A stretch of 64,000 nt of DNA from Anagrus nilaparvatae (taxonomy: Eukaryota > Arthropoda > Insecta > Hymenoptera > Mymaridae), in the NCBI GenBank assembly GCA_022575985.1, contig JAKSXM010000147.1:20618001-20682000 (forward strand), in the 5' to 3' direction. The notes below the pieces were generated by a model that was not told where the DNA came from, did not search any database, and worked only from the letters and a program-made list of their open reading frames with translations. Positions 1 through 9,959 of the stretch are shown in pieces (position 1 is the first letter of the stretch; every line of letters starts with the position of its first letter). The position numbers were made by a program, and so were the translations under genes.

Positions 1-300
1 GATATCGTCAATCTGAATTCAAATTTGAATCAACTGACCCAAAAAACATAAAGAATGAAGATGAATTCAAGGTTTTTAACAAATTAAAGCGATTTGACAC
101 CTAATTGACAGCTGTCAACTGTCAACAGCCATCAATATCGTAAATCTGACTTCAGATTTGAAGTCAGAGATCCAAAAAATATATTAAATAAGAATAAATT
201 TAAGATTTCTAAAAAATGAAACTGATTTGACAGGTAATTGACAGCTGCCAACTGTCAATATCGAAAATCTAACTTCAGATTTGAACTTAGCGACCAAAAA
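1..300. repeat. Tandem repeat, ~123-133 bp unit, about 2.3 copies
   Basis: The block 'atatcg..aatctga.ttca.atttga' recurs at about 2, 135 and 258, and the spacer carrying 'ttgacagctg.caactgtcaa' recurs between copies. The copies differ at many positions, so this is an old local duplication. No coding sequence is seen. It may continue left of the window. Confidence 0.7.
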
Positions 301-359
301 AATCTATGTATACCAAATAATTAACCTATTTTTTAAAAAAATAACGTTTGATCAAATAA

Positions 360-426
360 CCACATAATTAACCACGTAATTAACCACATAATTAACCACG
401 TAATTAACCACGTAATTAACCACATA
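360..426. repeat. 12-bp minisatellite (ccacataattaa / ccacgtaattaa)
   Basis: About 5.5 head-to-tail copies of a 12-bp unit, with a/g alternation at one position. The alternation is not strictly periodic. No gene overlaps it. Confidence 0.85.
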
Positions 427-429
427 AAA

Positions 430-2690
430 TTTTCTCCTGGGTACTTTTCAAATTTTATAATAATTTTTTTTATTACATGTTACTTTGTTTAAATATTTTT
501 TTCAGATTTGCAGTTTAAATTTCTATCTTTGTATCCAGTGGTCCTTTAGTGGAATTTTCTTTTAAATAAAAATAATATATTTTTTAAATTTTAATTTAAA
601 TGTTTTCTTTTAAAAAATTATTAATTTATAATTTAAAATCAAATATAATAAATTTATACTGTGTATAATTTTATGAAAAAATATTATTAATAAAATTTTC
701 AATTTATCAGCTTATTAATAATATACTTTTTGAAAACATTATTTTTCTTAACGAGAGGCTTAAAAGCCAGAGGGGTGTAGAGCCTAGGGTCTTGCAATCA
801 AGTTTAGAAAAATGAAGTTTTCTGATAAAGGTGATTGCTGTTTTTTTGTAATGAAGGCAAAAATTACAATAAAAAATGTGAAATTATTGCCTTTGTTATG
901 AAAAAATTGAATTCAAGGGCTACTTTAATAACTTAAAAGTATTGAATCGTTAAAAAATTTTTTTATTTGTTTTTCAGTTATATATTCTGTAAAAATGATG
1001 CTAAAATAAAAAAAAATTTTACCTATTTTGAATTCATACTTTTTATATACCAAAAAAATTTTTTATTTCACATTTTCCTTATAATTTGATAAATAACAGT
1101 TATAATATTATTAAAAAAATATTATAGATATAATATATATACAATATATTGATTTACTATGTTTTAAACCTTATTCAAACGTCTTTTCAGATGCTGTTTC
1201 AGACGTCTAATAAGCTGTTGTTTCCGTCGATACTGTAGAGAAGCGGGCCTAGAAGGAAATTATTTTTTATCAAAAAATAAGCGTTTACTAAAAAAATAAA
1301 AAAAACTTGCTTACTTTGAATCTGACCAAAAGATTCTAGAGGGCTAAAAATTTGGGAAATTTACCATTTTTAGTTATATTTTTGAACAAAAGTGGTTTTG
1401 GATTGATTTGCCGAGTCACCCGTACTCTTTACATACTGTTGAGAAATAATAACCCATATACTATTTATTTATAAACTATTTAATTGTTTATTTATATGAA
1501 TCCGATCTTTTCTTTCTTCATCATTATACTTTTTTATATCAATATTTCATAAATTTAGGACATGCATTATTGAGCTTCAATTACATCTCCCGTATCCGCT
1601 CTGAACTTTACTCTGAAATGAAGGGTATGAACTTGCTGAGCTGTACTGCAGCTATTTGTCAACTATTTGTCTTAGAATAAATTGCTTCCCTGCAATTAAA
1701 CCCAGTTAAATTTTTTTTCCTGGATTATATGTAAACTTTACCTCTCTTCCCAGATTCAGGAATTTAGCTCACCCCACAATGATGTGAGGGTCATTCCTCT
1801 TTAAATCTAGGGATCGAAGATCTAGCTCACTTTACAAGTTCGTTCAATATAATCATTTTCAACTGTCAAAAATCCTGAGTAGTTTAGGGGAGAAAAAAAA
1901 TGTATTTACATTTTTATCTTTCATAATTATTATATTAAGTTTTTCTTTCGTAATTAAAAAATTATTCTTCGTATTTGTAAAATTATTGATTATAAATTTT
2001 TAGATGAAATTTAGTTCATCGTATTATTTACCGCTTTTTCTTCGAAATATAAAAAAAATAAATAAATAATAAAATAATAACTATTGAACATTATTTTTTT
2101 GTTTAGAAAAAATGTTGTTTTTAATGTTTTTAAAAATATTTATTTATTTAATAATTTTAAGACAAGAAGAGACAAAAGAAAATGATAACCAAGAATGTAC
2201 TCTAATAAAATTAAAAATATTTATTTGCTGTTGTATATTTAATGATATTTTATATTTACTTGTAATATTTAGGCAATTTTTATGGGAATATTAAATTAAT
2301 TTTGGTTTAAAAGCATTAAAATAATTATCGGTTTGTATAAATGATAAATGATTTATTCATTGTATGAAAATTCGATAAGAATTTAAAATTTTAAAATTGT
2401 TTATTTTTTTTAGATTTTTAGCCTTATAAAGTAATTTTTAGGGAAATTAGATTAATTTTGGTATAAAAGCTTTAAAATTAATTTCGGGATGAAATTTAAA
2501 TTGTGAAATATTGATTGAAGTGTATATTTTGATGTTTTAACAATATTTTCTTTTTGGCTGTTAAGGGGTTAATTTTAATGAAACAATTTTAAATTTAATA
2601 TTATAATCTCTTATCACTCGTATGCTTTTTAATAAATATAATAAATAATTGACTTCAACGAGTAAATTTCTTTTGAAAAAATGTATTTAT
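430..2690. other. AT-rich non-coding stretch
   Basis: More than 2 kb of A/T-rich sequence with frequent stops in all frames. The only open frame above 60 codons (2112-2294) is Leu/Ile/Phe-rich, as expected from AT-rich noise. I see no gene, RNA or clear repeat, apart from homopolymer-like A/T runs. Confidence 0.6.
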
Positions 2691-2696
2691 TTATTA

Positions 2697-2745
2697 AATG
2701 TGATGCTACGTTTCAGTATACCAATGATACCATCTTCAGGCTAAA
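2697..2745 (-). other. Possible decayed hammerhead-like motif of a Penelope-like element
   Basis: Read on the minus strand, a CTGAAGA block is followed about 18 nt later by GAAACGTAGC. These resemble the two conserved core boxes (CUGANGA and GAAAC) of the hammerhead ribozymes known from Penelope-like element terminal repeats. Helix II between the boxes is poorly paired here, so this is at best a degenerate copy. A Penelope-like reverse transcriptase scrap lies about 550 bp away but on the opposite strand. The call rests on motif resemblance only. Confidence 0.3.
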
Positions 2746-3295
2746 AATTATATATATATTAATAATTAATATAATTCTATAGTAACAATAATTAAAAAGT
2801 TTTTTCCTTACATTAGTCAAAAAATTTTTTGGTTATTTTGAGAAGAAGTTCCCATGTCAGCAATAATATAGATTGTAATAGAATATGACACATTTTATAA
2901 TAATATTTTTAGGAAGAACATCTTATTAATAACAATTTTATACTTAAAATAATATTCATCACAGATTGAAATAATTAAACTAAAAAAATATATATAATAA
3001 TGAATTAAAAATTTAGTATCACAGTGTTTGTATAATGTAAACAAAGCGGAAGAAAAACTGTTGAGTTTGAAATTGTACAGTAAATTGGTAAAAATGATAT
3101 AAGTGGTGACATCTATTATAAAAATTATGAATTGGTTTATGTTAAATAAAATGGTTTTCTTATTGATCTTTGATTTTTGTTTATGTGCCTTTTCATTTTG
3201 TGGATGGTAGACAAATATGGTCCATATAGGTTCTATTTAATTCTTACCATCCTAGACTACAGTTTATCTACGAACTGTAGAATAATAATAGTATA

Positions 3296-3545
3296 AGTTT
3301 TTTAGACGTACTATTAATTAGGGAAAATAATGGACTAACTTATGATTGGTATAGGAAACCAACTTTCTCTTCAAGATTCCTCAATTTTAACTCTGGACAT
3401 ACAAAACATCAAAAAATTGGGATGGTTTTTTGCCTAGTAGATAAGGCCATTTTACTTTCACATAAAAATTTCCATAACAAAAACCTCTCTCTAGTTTAAC
3501 AGTTTCTTCTTAACAATAGTTATCCAGAAAAATTCATTGCTTTTT
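3296..3545 (+). pseudogene. Penelope-like element reverse transcriptase fragment
   Basis: The plus-strand frame reads FLDVLLIRENNGLTYDWYRK, then PTFSSRFLNFNSGHT and further residues including LLSHKNFH. This pattern (FLDV.., W..KPT.S.R.LNF.S.H, K..L..RA..LS) is the C-terminal part of Penelope-like reverse transcriptases, which make retroelement cDNA primed at chromosomal ends. An in-frame stop occurs within the segment. Neither the catalytic YADD region nor a GIY-YIG endonuclease is recognisable nearby, so only about 80 codons survive. It is a dead fragment. Confidence is high for the family and low for the exact ends. Confidence 0.7.
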
Positions 3546-3707
3546 ACATATAAAAAAGACTTGATACTTTACATTACAGAAAAATCAAATATATCAATAA
3601 AAACAACTGTAATGATATACATAGGAAATATTCATGTGAAAGTAAAATGGCCTTATCTACTCTTTATTAGAGGGCACTTATCTGTTGGAAAGAGCTACTT
3701 GGCACTG

Positions 3708-3826
3708 ATTGGCTTCCTGCTACACGGCTTGGCGCTGCTTGGCTTGCTATTACACGGCTTGGTACTGCTTGGCTTGCTGTTACACGGCTTAGCACTGCTT
3801 GGCTTGCTGCTTGACATGGCTTAGCA
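3708..3826 (+). repeat. 30-bp minisatellite, about 3.7 copies
   Basis: The unit 'ggcttgctattacacggc' plus 'ttggtactgctt' repeats with 1-3 substitutions per copy. Because 30 is divisible by three, it produces an artefactual open frame encoding GLLLHGLALL repeats (3537-3824). I do not treat that frame as a gene. Confidence 0.85.
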
Positions 3827-4248
3827 GTAATTTTCTTTGGATAGTATGGTGTTGTATAACGGCTTTACAATTTTTTTTTTCGCTGTTCTTGTATATTTGA
3901 TTGATTCGAGTTGATGGTTTCATTAAGTCCAATTGTGTAATTTATAGTTACTAGTACTTTACTGTAAATTTTATCGATGAAATTTTGGTTTGTAATACCG
4001 GTTTGTGTAACTACACAAACAACGAGCATGGAACATGTTCACTTATAACACGGATAATAAAGTATCTATTGTGTTCATAATATAAATATTTATAAGCAAA
4101 TATTTATATTTAAATTTTTATTATAGAAATCATGCTGCTTAGACATCAAAGTGAATAATATTAATTAAATTTTCAAATTATTATAGATTTTTAAATGAAT
4201 TTATATGAATATGAATTTATTTTTTATTAATTTTTACAATAAATTCTT

Positions 4249-4770
4249 TAAAAATTCTGCACCAATGGTCCCTAAGTACTTCTGCACCAATGCTCTCTAG
4301 TAACGTCTGCACCAAAGGTCTTTAGGGACTTCTGCACTAAAGTTTCGTAGGTACTTCTGCACCAAAGGTCTTTAGGGACTTCTGCACAATAGGTCCCTAG
4401 GTACTTCTGCACCAATGTTCCCTAGGTACTTCTGCACCAAAGGTCTTTAGGGACTTCTGCACCAAAGGTCGTTAGGGACTTCTGCACCATAGATCCCTAG
4501 GTACTTCCGCACCAATGCTCCCTAGGTACTTCTGCACCAAAGGTCCCTAGGTACTTCTGCACCAATGCTCCCTAGGTACTTCTGCACCAAAGGTTCCTAG
4601 GTACTTCAGCACCAAAGGTCTTTAGGGACTTCTGCACCATAGGTCCCTAGGTACTTCTGCACCAAAGGTATTTAGAATACTTCTGCACCAAAGGTCTTTA
4701 GGTACTTCTGCACCATAGGTCCCTAGGTACATCTGCACCAATGCTCTCTAGGTACTTCTGCACCAAAACT
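4249..4770. repeat. 25-bp minisatellite, about 21 copies
   Basis: The unit is 'gtacttctgcaccaaaggtc' plus 'cctag'. Two main variant types are interspersed: one ends ccctag, the other tttagg with 'gacttc' following. A third carries 'aatgctccc'. The variants are mixed along the array rather than clustered. No gene overlaps it. Confidence 0.9.
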
Positions 4771-4797
4771 CCCTGAATCGAAAATTTTCTAAGTCCA

Positions 4798-4962
4798 TTT
4801 GACCCCCCCCCCTAAAAACGTCAATTTTTCACCCCCCCCCCTAAAAGCGTCAATTTTTGACCCCCCCCCCCTAAAAGCGTCAATTTTTGACCCCCCCTAA
4901 AAACGTCAATTTTTGACCCCCCCTCTAAAAGCGTCAATTTTTCACCCCCCCCCTGCCAAGCC
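4798..4962. repeat. C-run tandem repeat (polyC + taaaaRcgtcaattttt)
   Basis: Six C-runs of 7-11 nt are separated by copies of 'taaaagcgtcaatttttga'. The minus strand therefore carries six closely spaced G-runs. The unit is about 27-31 bp, with length variation confined to the C-run. It directly follows the 25-bp array. Confidence 0.85.
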
Positions 4963-4969
4963 AGACTTT

Positions 4970-6118
4970 TTCAAATACCCCATCCAATGAACATGTTCCA
5001 TGTTAAAAATTATCTAGTTTTGTTTTCTTTTTAACTTTTTGCCAGTAACGTAGTCCTTTCTTTGCCATAAAACTTAAAAGTTTTGTTTCTTCTTGCCAGC
5101 TTTATTATGTTACATATCCTGAGGTTTTGCCGGGATTCGTAAATATAAATATAAATATAAATAAATTTATACTGAGGATATTAGTGCCCCAGGCATATAA
5201 ATACTATAATTAGGTTCGTATTTACAGAAGGATTGTCACTCACCTATAACTGATAACTAAAATGATTTAATATAATTTCACTTTATTGATTATAATTATA
5301 AAAGTATAAGTCCACAAGTCAAGTAACTAATAAAAACAAGTTCTATAGTGAGTGGTAGTACTCTAAACGAATGATAGTTCTCCAATGAGTGGTGGTACTC
5401 TAAGGAATATTTTGGGCGCCTGAAGGGCAATATATAATCTAATTTGAATCAGCCCATACTGTGGGATTTTTGAGGAGACTTCCAATTCAAAAAAGCGTCA
5501 TGTTCAATTAGTGGAGGTATCCTTACTTATTTCTGAAAATCGCGAGGTAGAATCTATGCAGCTTACGTAGCATAAATCCTCTCCTGATTTACGTCATAGC
5601 TGACTTTTGGTCTCACTCTATTGTGCTATATCAGCATCAACAGAAATGCACCTGCGGGTTCTTATTTCGTCTGTGATCTTTTTTTGTATTTCCTTATTGT
5701 AAGGTACATAAAATTTGTTTGTATTATTTACTAAATATTTTATAGTATATATCTGTTATTTTTAACCTATCACAATTATTAATTACTAGAATAATTTCTA
5801 ATTTTAAAAATTAATAATTTATAATTATTAAAATTAATATTATTGATAAATAATATATATATATATATATATACTTATAAATATATTTAAGAGAAGCACA
5901 TTTATCTAGAGTGAAAGTCAAAGCCAAACAGAAGAAAATTTAAGCAATTAAATGTGTTCATTTACTTATAAACTACTAATTTTTGATGATACTTATATAT
6001 TATCAAAACGTATATTAAAATTTTTTTTTTGCTATATAATTTTATTTGCTATAATTTAATTATTTAGAAAAAAATTTTTCTTATAAATTTAATTGAGTTT
6101 CGTATATTATTATTTTAG
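4970..6118. other. AT-rich non-coding stretch, probably intronic to the exon at 6119
   Basis: No coding frame is recognisable. It includes an (aaatat)n tract near 5140-5165 and a (TA)n tract near 5850-5875. It ends in an acceptor-like tract at 6118 (attattattttag). Confidence 0.5.
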
Positions 6119-7780
6119 GAATGATGCAGAAATCACAGATTTTTCAATTAATGATACAGAATATTATTTAAATTCAGAACAAATTTTAGAACCATCAGCA
6201 ACTCTCCAAAAACAAAGTTTTAAAAGAATTCTACCAAGTACAAAGTCAGATTTATTAAATACTGCCTTACAAAATTCTGGTATAAATGAATATGCAGGAA
6301 ATGGAGACTTCCTGGGACAAAAAGATTCTATATTTGAAAATAATTTATTCCAGAGTCAGAGTGATGAAGTTACAAATTTTTATGATACTGAAAAGAATGA
6401 TTTAAATACTTCATTTTCTTATTCATGTAATTCTACTGATGAAAAAAAAACAGTTGAAATTGAATCTACAAACGAGAATAGTTTTGTTGCTTTAAAAAAT
6501 GACATGAATGAAGATTTTAATAATATTTTTATCAATGGAGAGAATAAACAACTGGATAGCAAATATATTTTTCATTACAAATATTTTAATGATGATATAA
6601 ATAAAGAAAATATGTACGGCACTGAATATACTGATAATCTTAATACCAATTATAATGCTGAGAATAGTAACTACTACTATAATGTAAGAGAAAGGCAATA
6701 TTATAATAACTCTGCATTTGAGTCTACAGAAGAACCTTCATATCAAGACGCTAATTTAGAAAACTTTTATTACAAAATTAACGAATCGATTCAAGAAAAG
6801 CTTAATACTAATGACAGTGGATATATAGAATCCAATATAAAAAATAAATCGAATCTACTTGATTTTAATACTGAACCTAATTCTATTGAACAATCAAATA
6901 CAAGTTTTGAAAGTAAACCTTTCGAGCCAACAATTTCACAAAAAGGATCATTCATATCCAATGATATAAATTACTCTGATATGACTGACACTAATTTTCA
7001 GCCTCAAGAGAATCTTAGTTCTCAATCTTCTCAAAAAAAATCGTATTTATTCAACGAATATAACAATTTCAAGGATTTTTTTTCTTCCGCACCACAAGCT
7101 ATAAATAAAAGCTATGTGGAAAAAATTCCTTTTTTTGATAAAATAGCATGCAAATTAAGATATTCAAAAAATTCGGAACAAGAAATTGAAGAAAAATCAT
7201 TTCTTAAAAAACCTGTAGAGACCTTGCAGAATTTAAAGAATATCAAAGATTTTAAAACTTCTTTGGAAGGCAATGGAGTTGTTCCTGAAGAGCAAACGGC
7301 GAACAAGGAAATTTTAGATCATGTAAATGGAACCACATTAGATGAGGACGCTAACTATTTGTCGTTCGATTGCTTGGAAAAAGAGGACTTCAAAAATGTA
7401 TCTGAAAATCAACAAAATATTTTAGTAAACACTCATTTTAACTCCATAGAAGAAAATGATCCTTACTCATTTGAAGAACAAAAGCTGAGTAGAAACAGCT
7501 CTTGTAATTCTCTTCAAAATTCAGAAGAATCGAATGAAAACAAAGTTTATTCTAGAAATCAAATTATGACTCCTGATGACTCACATAGCCTAAATCTTTC
7601 TAATTATACGAGTCAAGAAAAATCTTTTTATATGGACACTAGAAGAACATCTAGGATAAAATCAATCGATGAAAATTATCAAGAGGAATACTATGAAAAT
7701 GAAATTAAACGGGAATCTATTGAACTCGAAAGAAATATTATTAATCGGGGTAATGAAATTACAGAGAATAATAATTACAG
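6119..7780 (+). CDS. Large internal exon of an unrecognised protein-coding gene
   Basis: An open frame of 554 codons runs uninterrupted from a good splice acceptor (attattattttag, ending at 6118) to a good donor (cag followed by gtaaac at 7781). In this A/T-rich sequence such a long open frame is unlikely by chance. Both boundaries fall after the second codon position, so the exon is symmetric (phase 2-2) and could be skipped without frameshift. The predicted protein is very rich in Asn, Ser, Glu, Lys, Tyr and Asp, hydrophilic, and lacks a membrane segment. Except for a Phe/Lys-rich patch around residues 320-400 it looks disordered. I recognise no domain. No convincing ATG exon is seen upstream, so the start is unknown; the in-frame TTG at 6093 lies within the intron tract. 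The function is unknown. Confidence 0.65.
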
Positions 7781-7845
7781 GTAAACTATACATGAATTAT
7801 TTTATTACTAAAAAGTAATACAATTAAAATTTTTACTTATTTTAG

Positions 7846-7858
7846 AGAATTAAGATAT
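7846..7858 (+). other. Candidate 13-nt microexon following the large exon
   Basis: A 65-nt intron-like gap (7781-7845) begins gtaaac and ends acttattttag. It is followed by 13 nt and then a strong donor, gtaagag. Joined to the upstream exon, phase 2 plus 13 nt stays open and ends in phase 0. This is inferred only from splice-site appearance; an 11-nt alternative, using the next AG, is also possible. Confidence 0.3.
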
Positions 7859-8177
7859 GTAAGAGTAGGTGTATCTAAAGTGTATATGAGATGTATGGTC
7901 AAATTTGTACTCGGACCCAAAACATTTAAAAATATACTTATAAAAATAATTTCGGATCCAAATCATTTTCAAAAATAATTTTATCGAAAATAATTTTAGC
8001 CATGTACAAGTCGTCCATTAATTTTTACAACTCTTTTAATATTTCTTGTTTCTTACACTTTTTTTAGATTTTAATTTACTTAGTAATCTTATTTTTTCAA
8101 GCAAGAACGTATTTCACATAAAAATAAATTACTATAAATTACATATCTAAAATTACATAACTAAAATTACATATCTA

Positions 8178-8720
8178 TATTCTCTCGTTGCTACAAAATC
8201 AAATGCCCATTTTCGTACCAAAATGACAATTTTTTAAATTGCTGACAAAATTGCAATTTTCAATAAAAATAGGTCCTGTAGGTCTCAAAAAATTTGTATT
8301 AGCTTTAAGTTTTGACAAATACTTTATTTGCTTCTTTTTGATTAATCATTTAGCAGATATGATAATTTAAAGACAGAGCCTCAATATAAAGTTTAAAAAA
8401 AAAAATCATATTTTATCACTAACTTTGTGGAGTCATATCTCGGAAACATCTAAAGCTAAAAGGAGGAATAAGAAGTTTTTGGAAATTTAAAACTTGTACA
8501 AAATTTTTGAGACCTGTAAAACTGATTTTCATCAAAAATTACAATTTAGGCAGCAATTTAAAAATTGGTCATTTTGGACCAAAAATAGGCATTTAGTTTA
8601 TTGACTATAGCGATGAGAGAACAGGTGATGGAACATTTCGATTGACAGGATTAAAAAAAAAGGTACTTATGCGGAAAAAATGAGACCAACCGGAAGTAAT
8701 TTTTATTTTTTCATACCTAG
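8178..8720. mobile_element. Foldback (palindromic) element, family F copy 1
   Basis: The left arm (about 8178-8320) and right arm (about 8480-8625) are imperfect inverted copies containing 'atgcccattttcg' and 'aattttttaaattgctg'. The same core recurs near 26195, 27060, 29055, 45975, 46560 and 52510, so this is a multicopy family. No coding capacity is seen. Confidence 0.65.
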
Positions 8721-9340
8721 GACGGCTGACATATCCTATTATATATATATTAAAATGAAATAATAGAAAAAATTAATTATTTTTGATTTTATAAGTGTGT
8801 ATAGAACACTCCCCCTCGTAAAAAAAAATTACATTCAATATACAATGTAAAAAATTTAAATAATTCTCATAAAAAATATAAAATTACACAAAATTACATT
8901 TTAAACTATATTTGTACATAAATAATTTTACAATATACACTTTTTTTATAATTTTACTTTTTTTTTAGGCATTTAAACAATAAAATCATTTTTCAATTTT
9001 TCTGTTAATTGTAAGCTACTTCTATTTTGTAACACTACTAATTGCATTCTCTAAGGTTTTTTTTCATTTTTTTTCGTTTTTTTTCATTCTCTAACACATT
9101 TCTTTGATTTTCTGGTTGCACATAATAATCATAATTTTTTCATATTTCATTATTTACAATATTTTTACCCACTTTACTCATTTGATTGACGTGACACTTA
9201 CGCACTGCATTATCATCTAACAAAACAGAGTAAAGCATATTTCCTAAACGCACTTCTACTCTACCTAATTTCCACTTAACATACCACCACACCACCACAT
9301 TTCCACATAACATTATTTACATAATTTCTACAAATAACTC
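8720..9340. other. AT-rich non-coding stretch
   Basis: No open frame, RNA gene or clear repeat is visible. Local A/T runs dominate. Confidence 0.5.
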
Positions 9341-9347
9341 TATCATT

Positions 9348-9407
9348 ATTATTATTTAAGAATTTAACGTTCGTTTTTTGATGAAATTAATTTTTAAGAA
9401 TTTATCG
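9348..9407. repeat. 60-bp direct repeat, left copy, flanking the tRNA-like locus
   Basis: These 60 bp, starting attattatttaag and ending aagaatttatcg, are identical to 9818-9877. The pair encloses about 410 bp containing the tRNA-like sequence. Confidence 0.85.
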
Positions 9408-9668
9408 GTGATTAATCGAACTAATAAATCAATTTTTGATTTATATAACTCAACACTGTTAGGTGTACGAACTCGTCGTCTCTTTTTTTGTTAAACCTAA
9501 CATGTAGTATTTAGTTAAACGATTTTTTCAAATCAGTATATCAAATATTAATTTTTTAAAAATTTTTAATTTACAAGAAATGAAAGTTTTAATTTATAGA
9601 AAGATGTTAGATTGAACTGCTGATCTTAAAAAAAGCAGAAAAAATTTTTTATTTGAGATAAAAAAACG

Positions 9669-9741
9669 GGCCCTGGGAGGGATTTGAACCCACGATCTCC
9701 AGTTTTGTACACTGGTGTTTTACCAACTAGACTACCAGGGG
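9669..9741 (-). tRNA. tRNA-like sequence, anticodon ACA, possibly a pseudogene or tRNA-derived repeat
   Basis: Read on the minus strand, a cloverleaf is visible. The acceptor strands CCCCTGG and CCAGGGC pair at 6 of 7 positions, with a C:C mismatch at the tip. The A-box-like D-arm is TAGTCTAGTTGGTA. The anticodon stem is CCAGT/ACTGG with a 7-nt loop GTACAAA, which gives U33 and anticodon ACA. The T-arm carries the B-box GGTTCAAATCC, and a T7 run follows, as expected for a Pol III terminator. ACA would read the Cys codon UGU, whereas eukaryotic tRNA-Cys uses GCA, and the T-stem has a T:T mismatch. It may therefore be a decayed or repurposed tRNA rather than a working one. Confidence 0.5.
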
Positions 9742-9817
9742 GACCGAAGATTCGCAGCCTCCAAGCACGCTTTGTTATCTCAAACACAGCTGTTACGCAC
9801 CCAAGCTGAGATTTATA

Positions 9818-9898
9818 ATTATTATTTAAGAATTTAACGTTCGTTTTTTGATGAAATTAATTTTTAAGAATTTATCGATAAATTCTTAAAAATTAATT
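9818..9898. repeat. 60-bp direct repeat (right copy) running into a perfect 44-bp palindrome
   Basis: 9818-9877 is identical to 9348-9407. The end of this copy plus the next 21 bp forms a perfect palindrome at 9855-9898, centred on ATCGAT, with 22-nt arms. Confidence 0.85.
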
Positions 9899-9959
9899 AA
9901 ACTCTATCATTAATTTTAAAATATTTTTTACATGTATATACAAGGTTTTTAACAGTTTC

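Noticed and set aside
360..426. Telomere-like repeat
   Set aside because: The 12-bp unit ccacRtaattaa does not match TTAGG/CCTAA-type arthropod telomeres.
2112..2294. 60-codon plus-strand open frame
   Set aside because: Leu/Ile/Phe-rich translation of A/T-rich sequence, with no context or domain.
3537..3824. 95-codon open frame ending in GLLLHGLALL repeats
   Set aside because: Its coding part is a 30-bp minisatellite; the repeat unit is a multiple of three, which keeps the frame open.
9348..9877. 60-bp direct repeats as LTRs of a small retrotransposon
   Set aside because: No TG...CA ends, no primer-binding site or polypurine tract, and no 4-6-bp target duplication was found.
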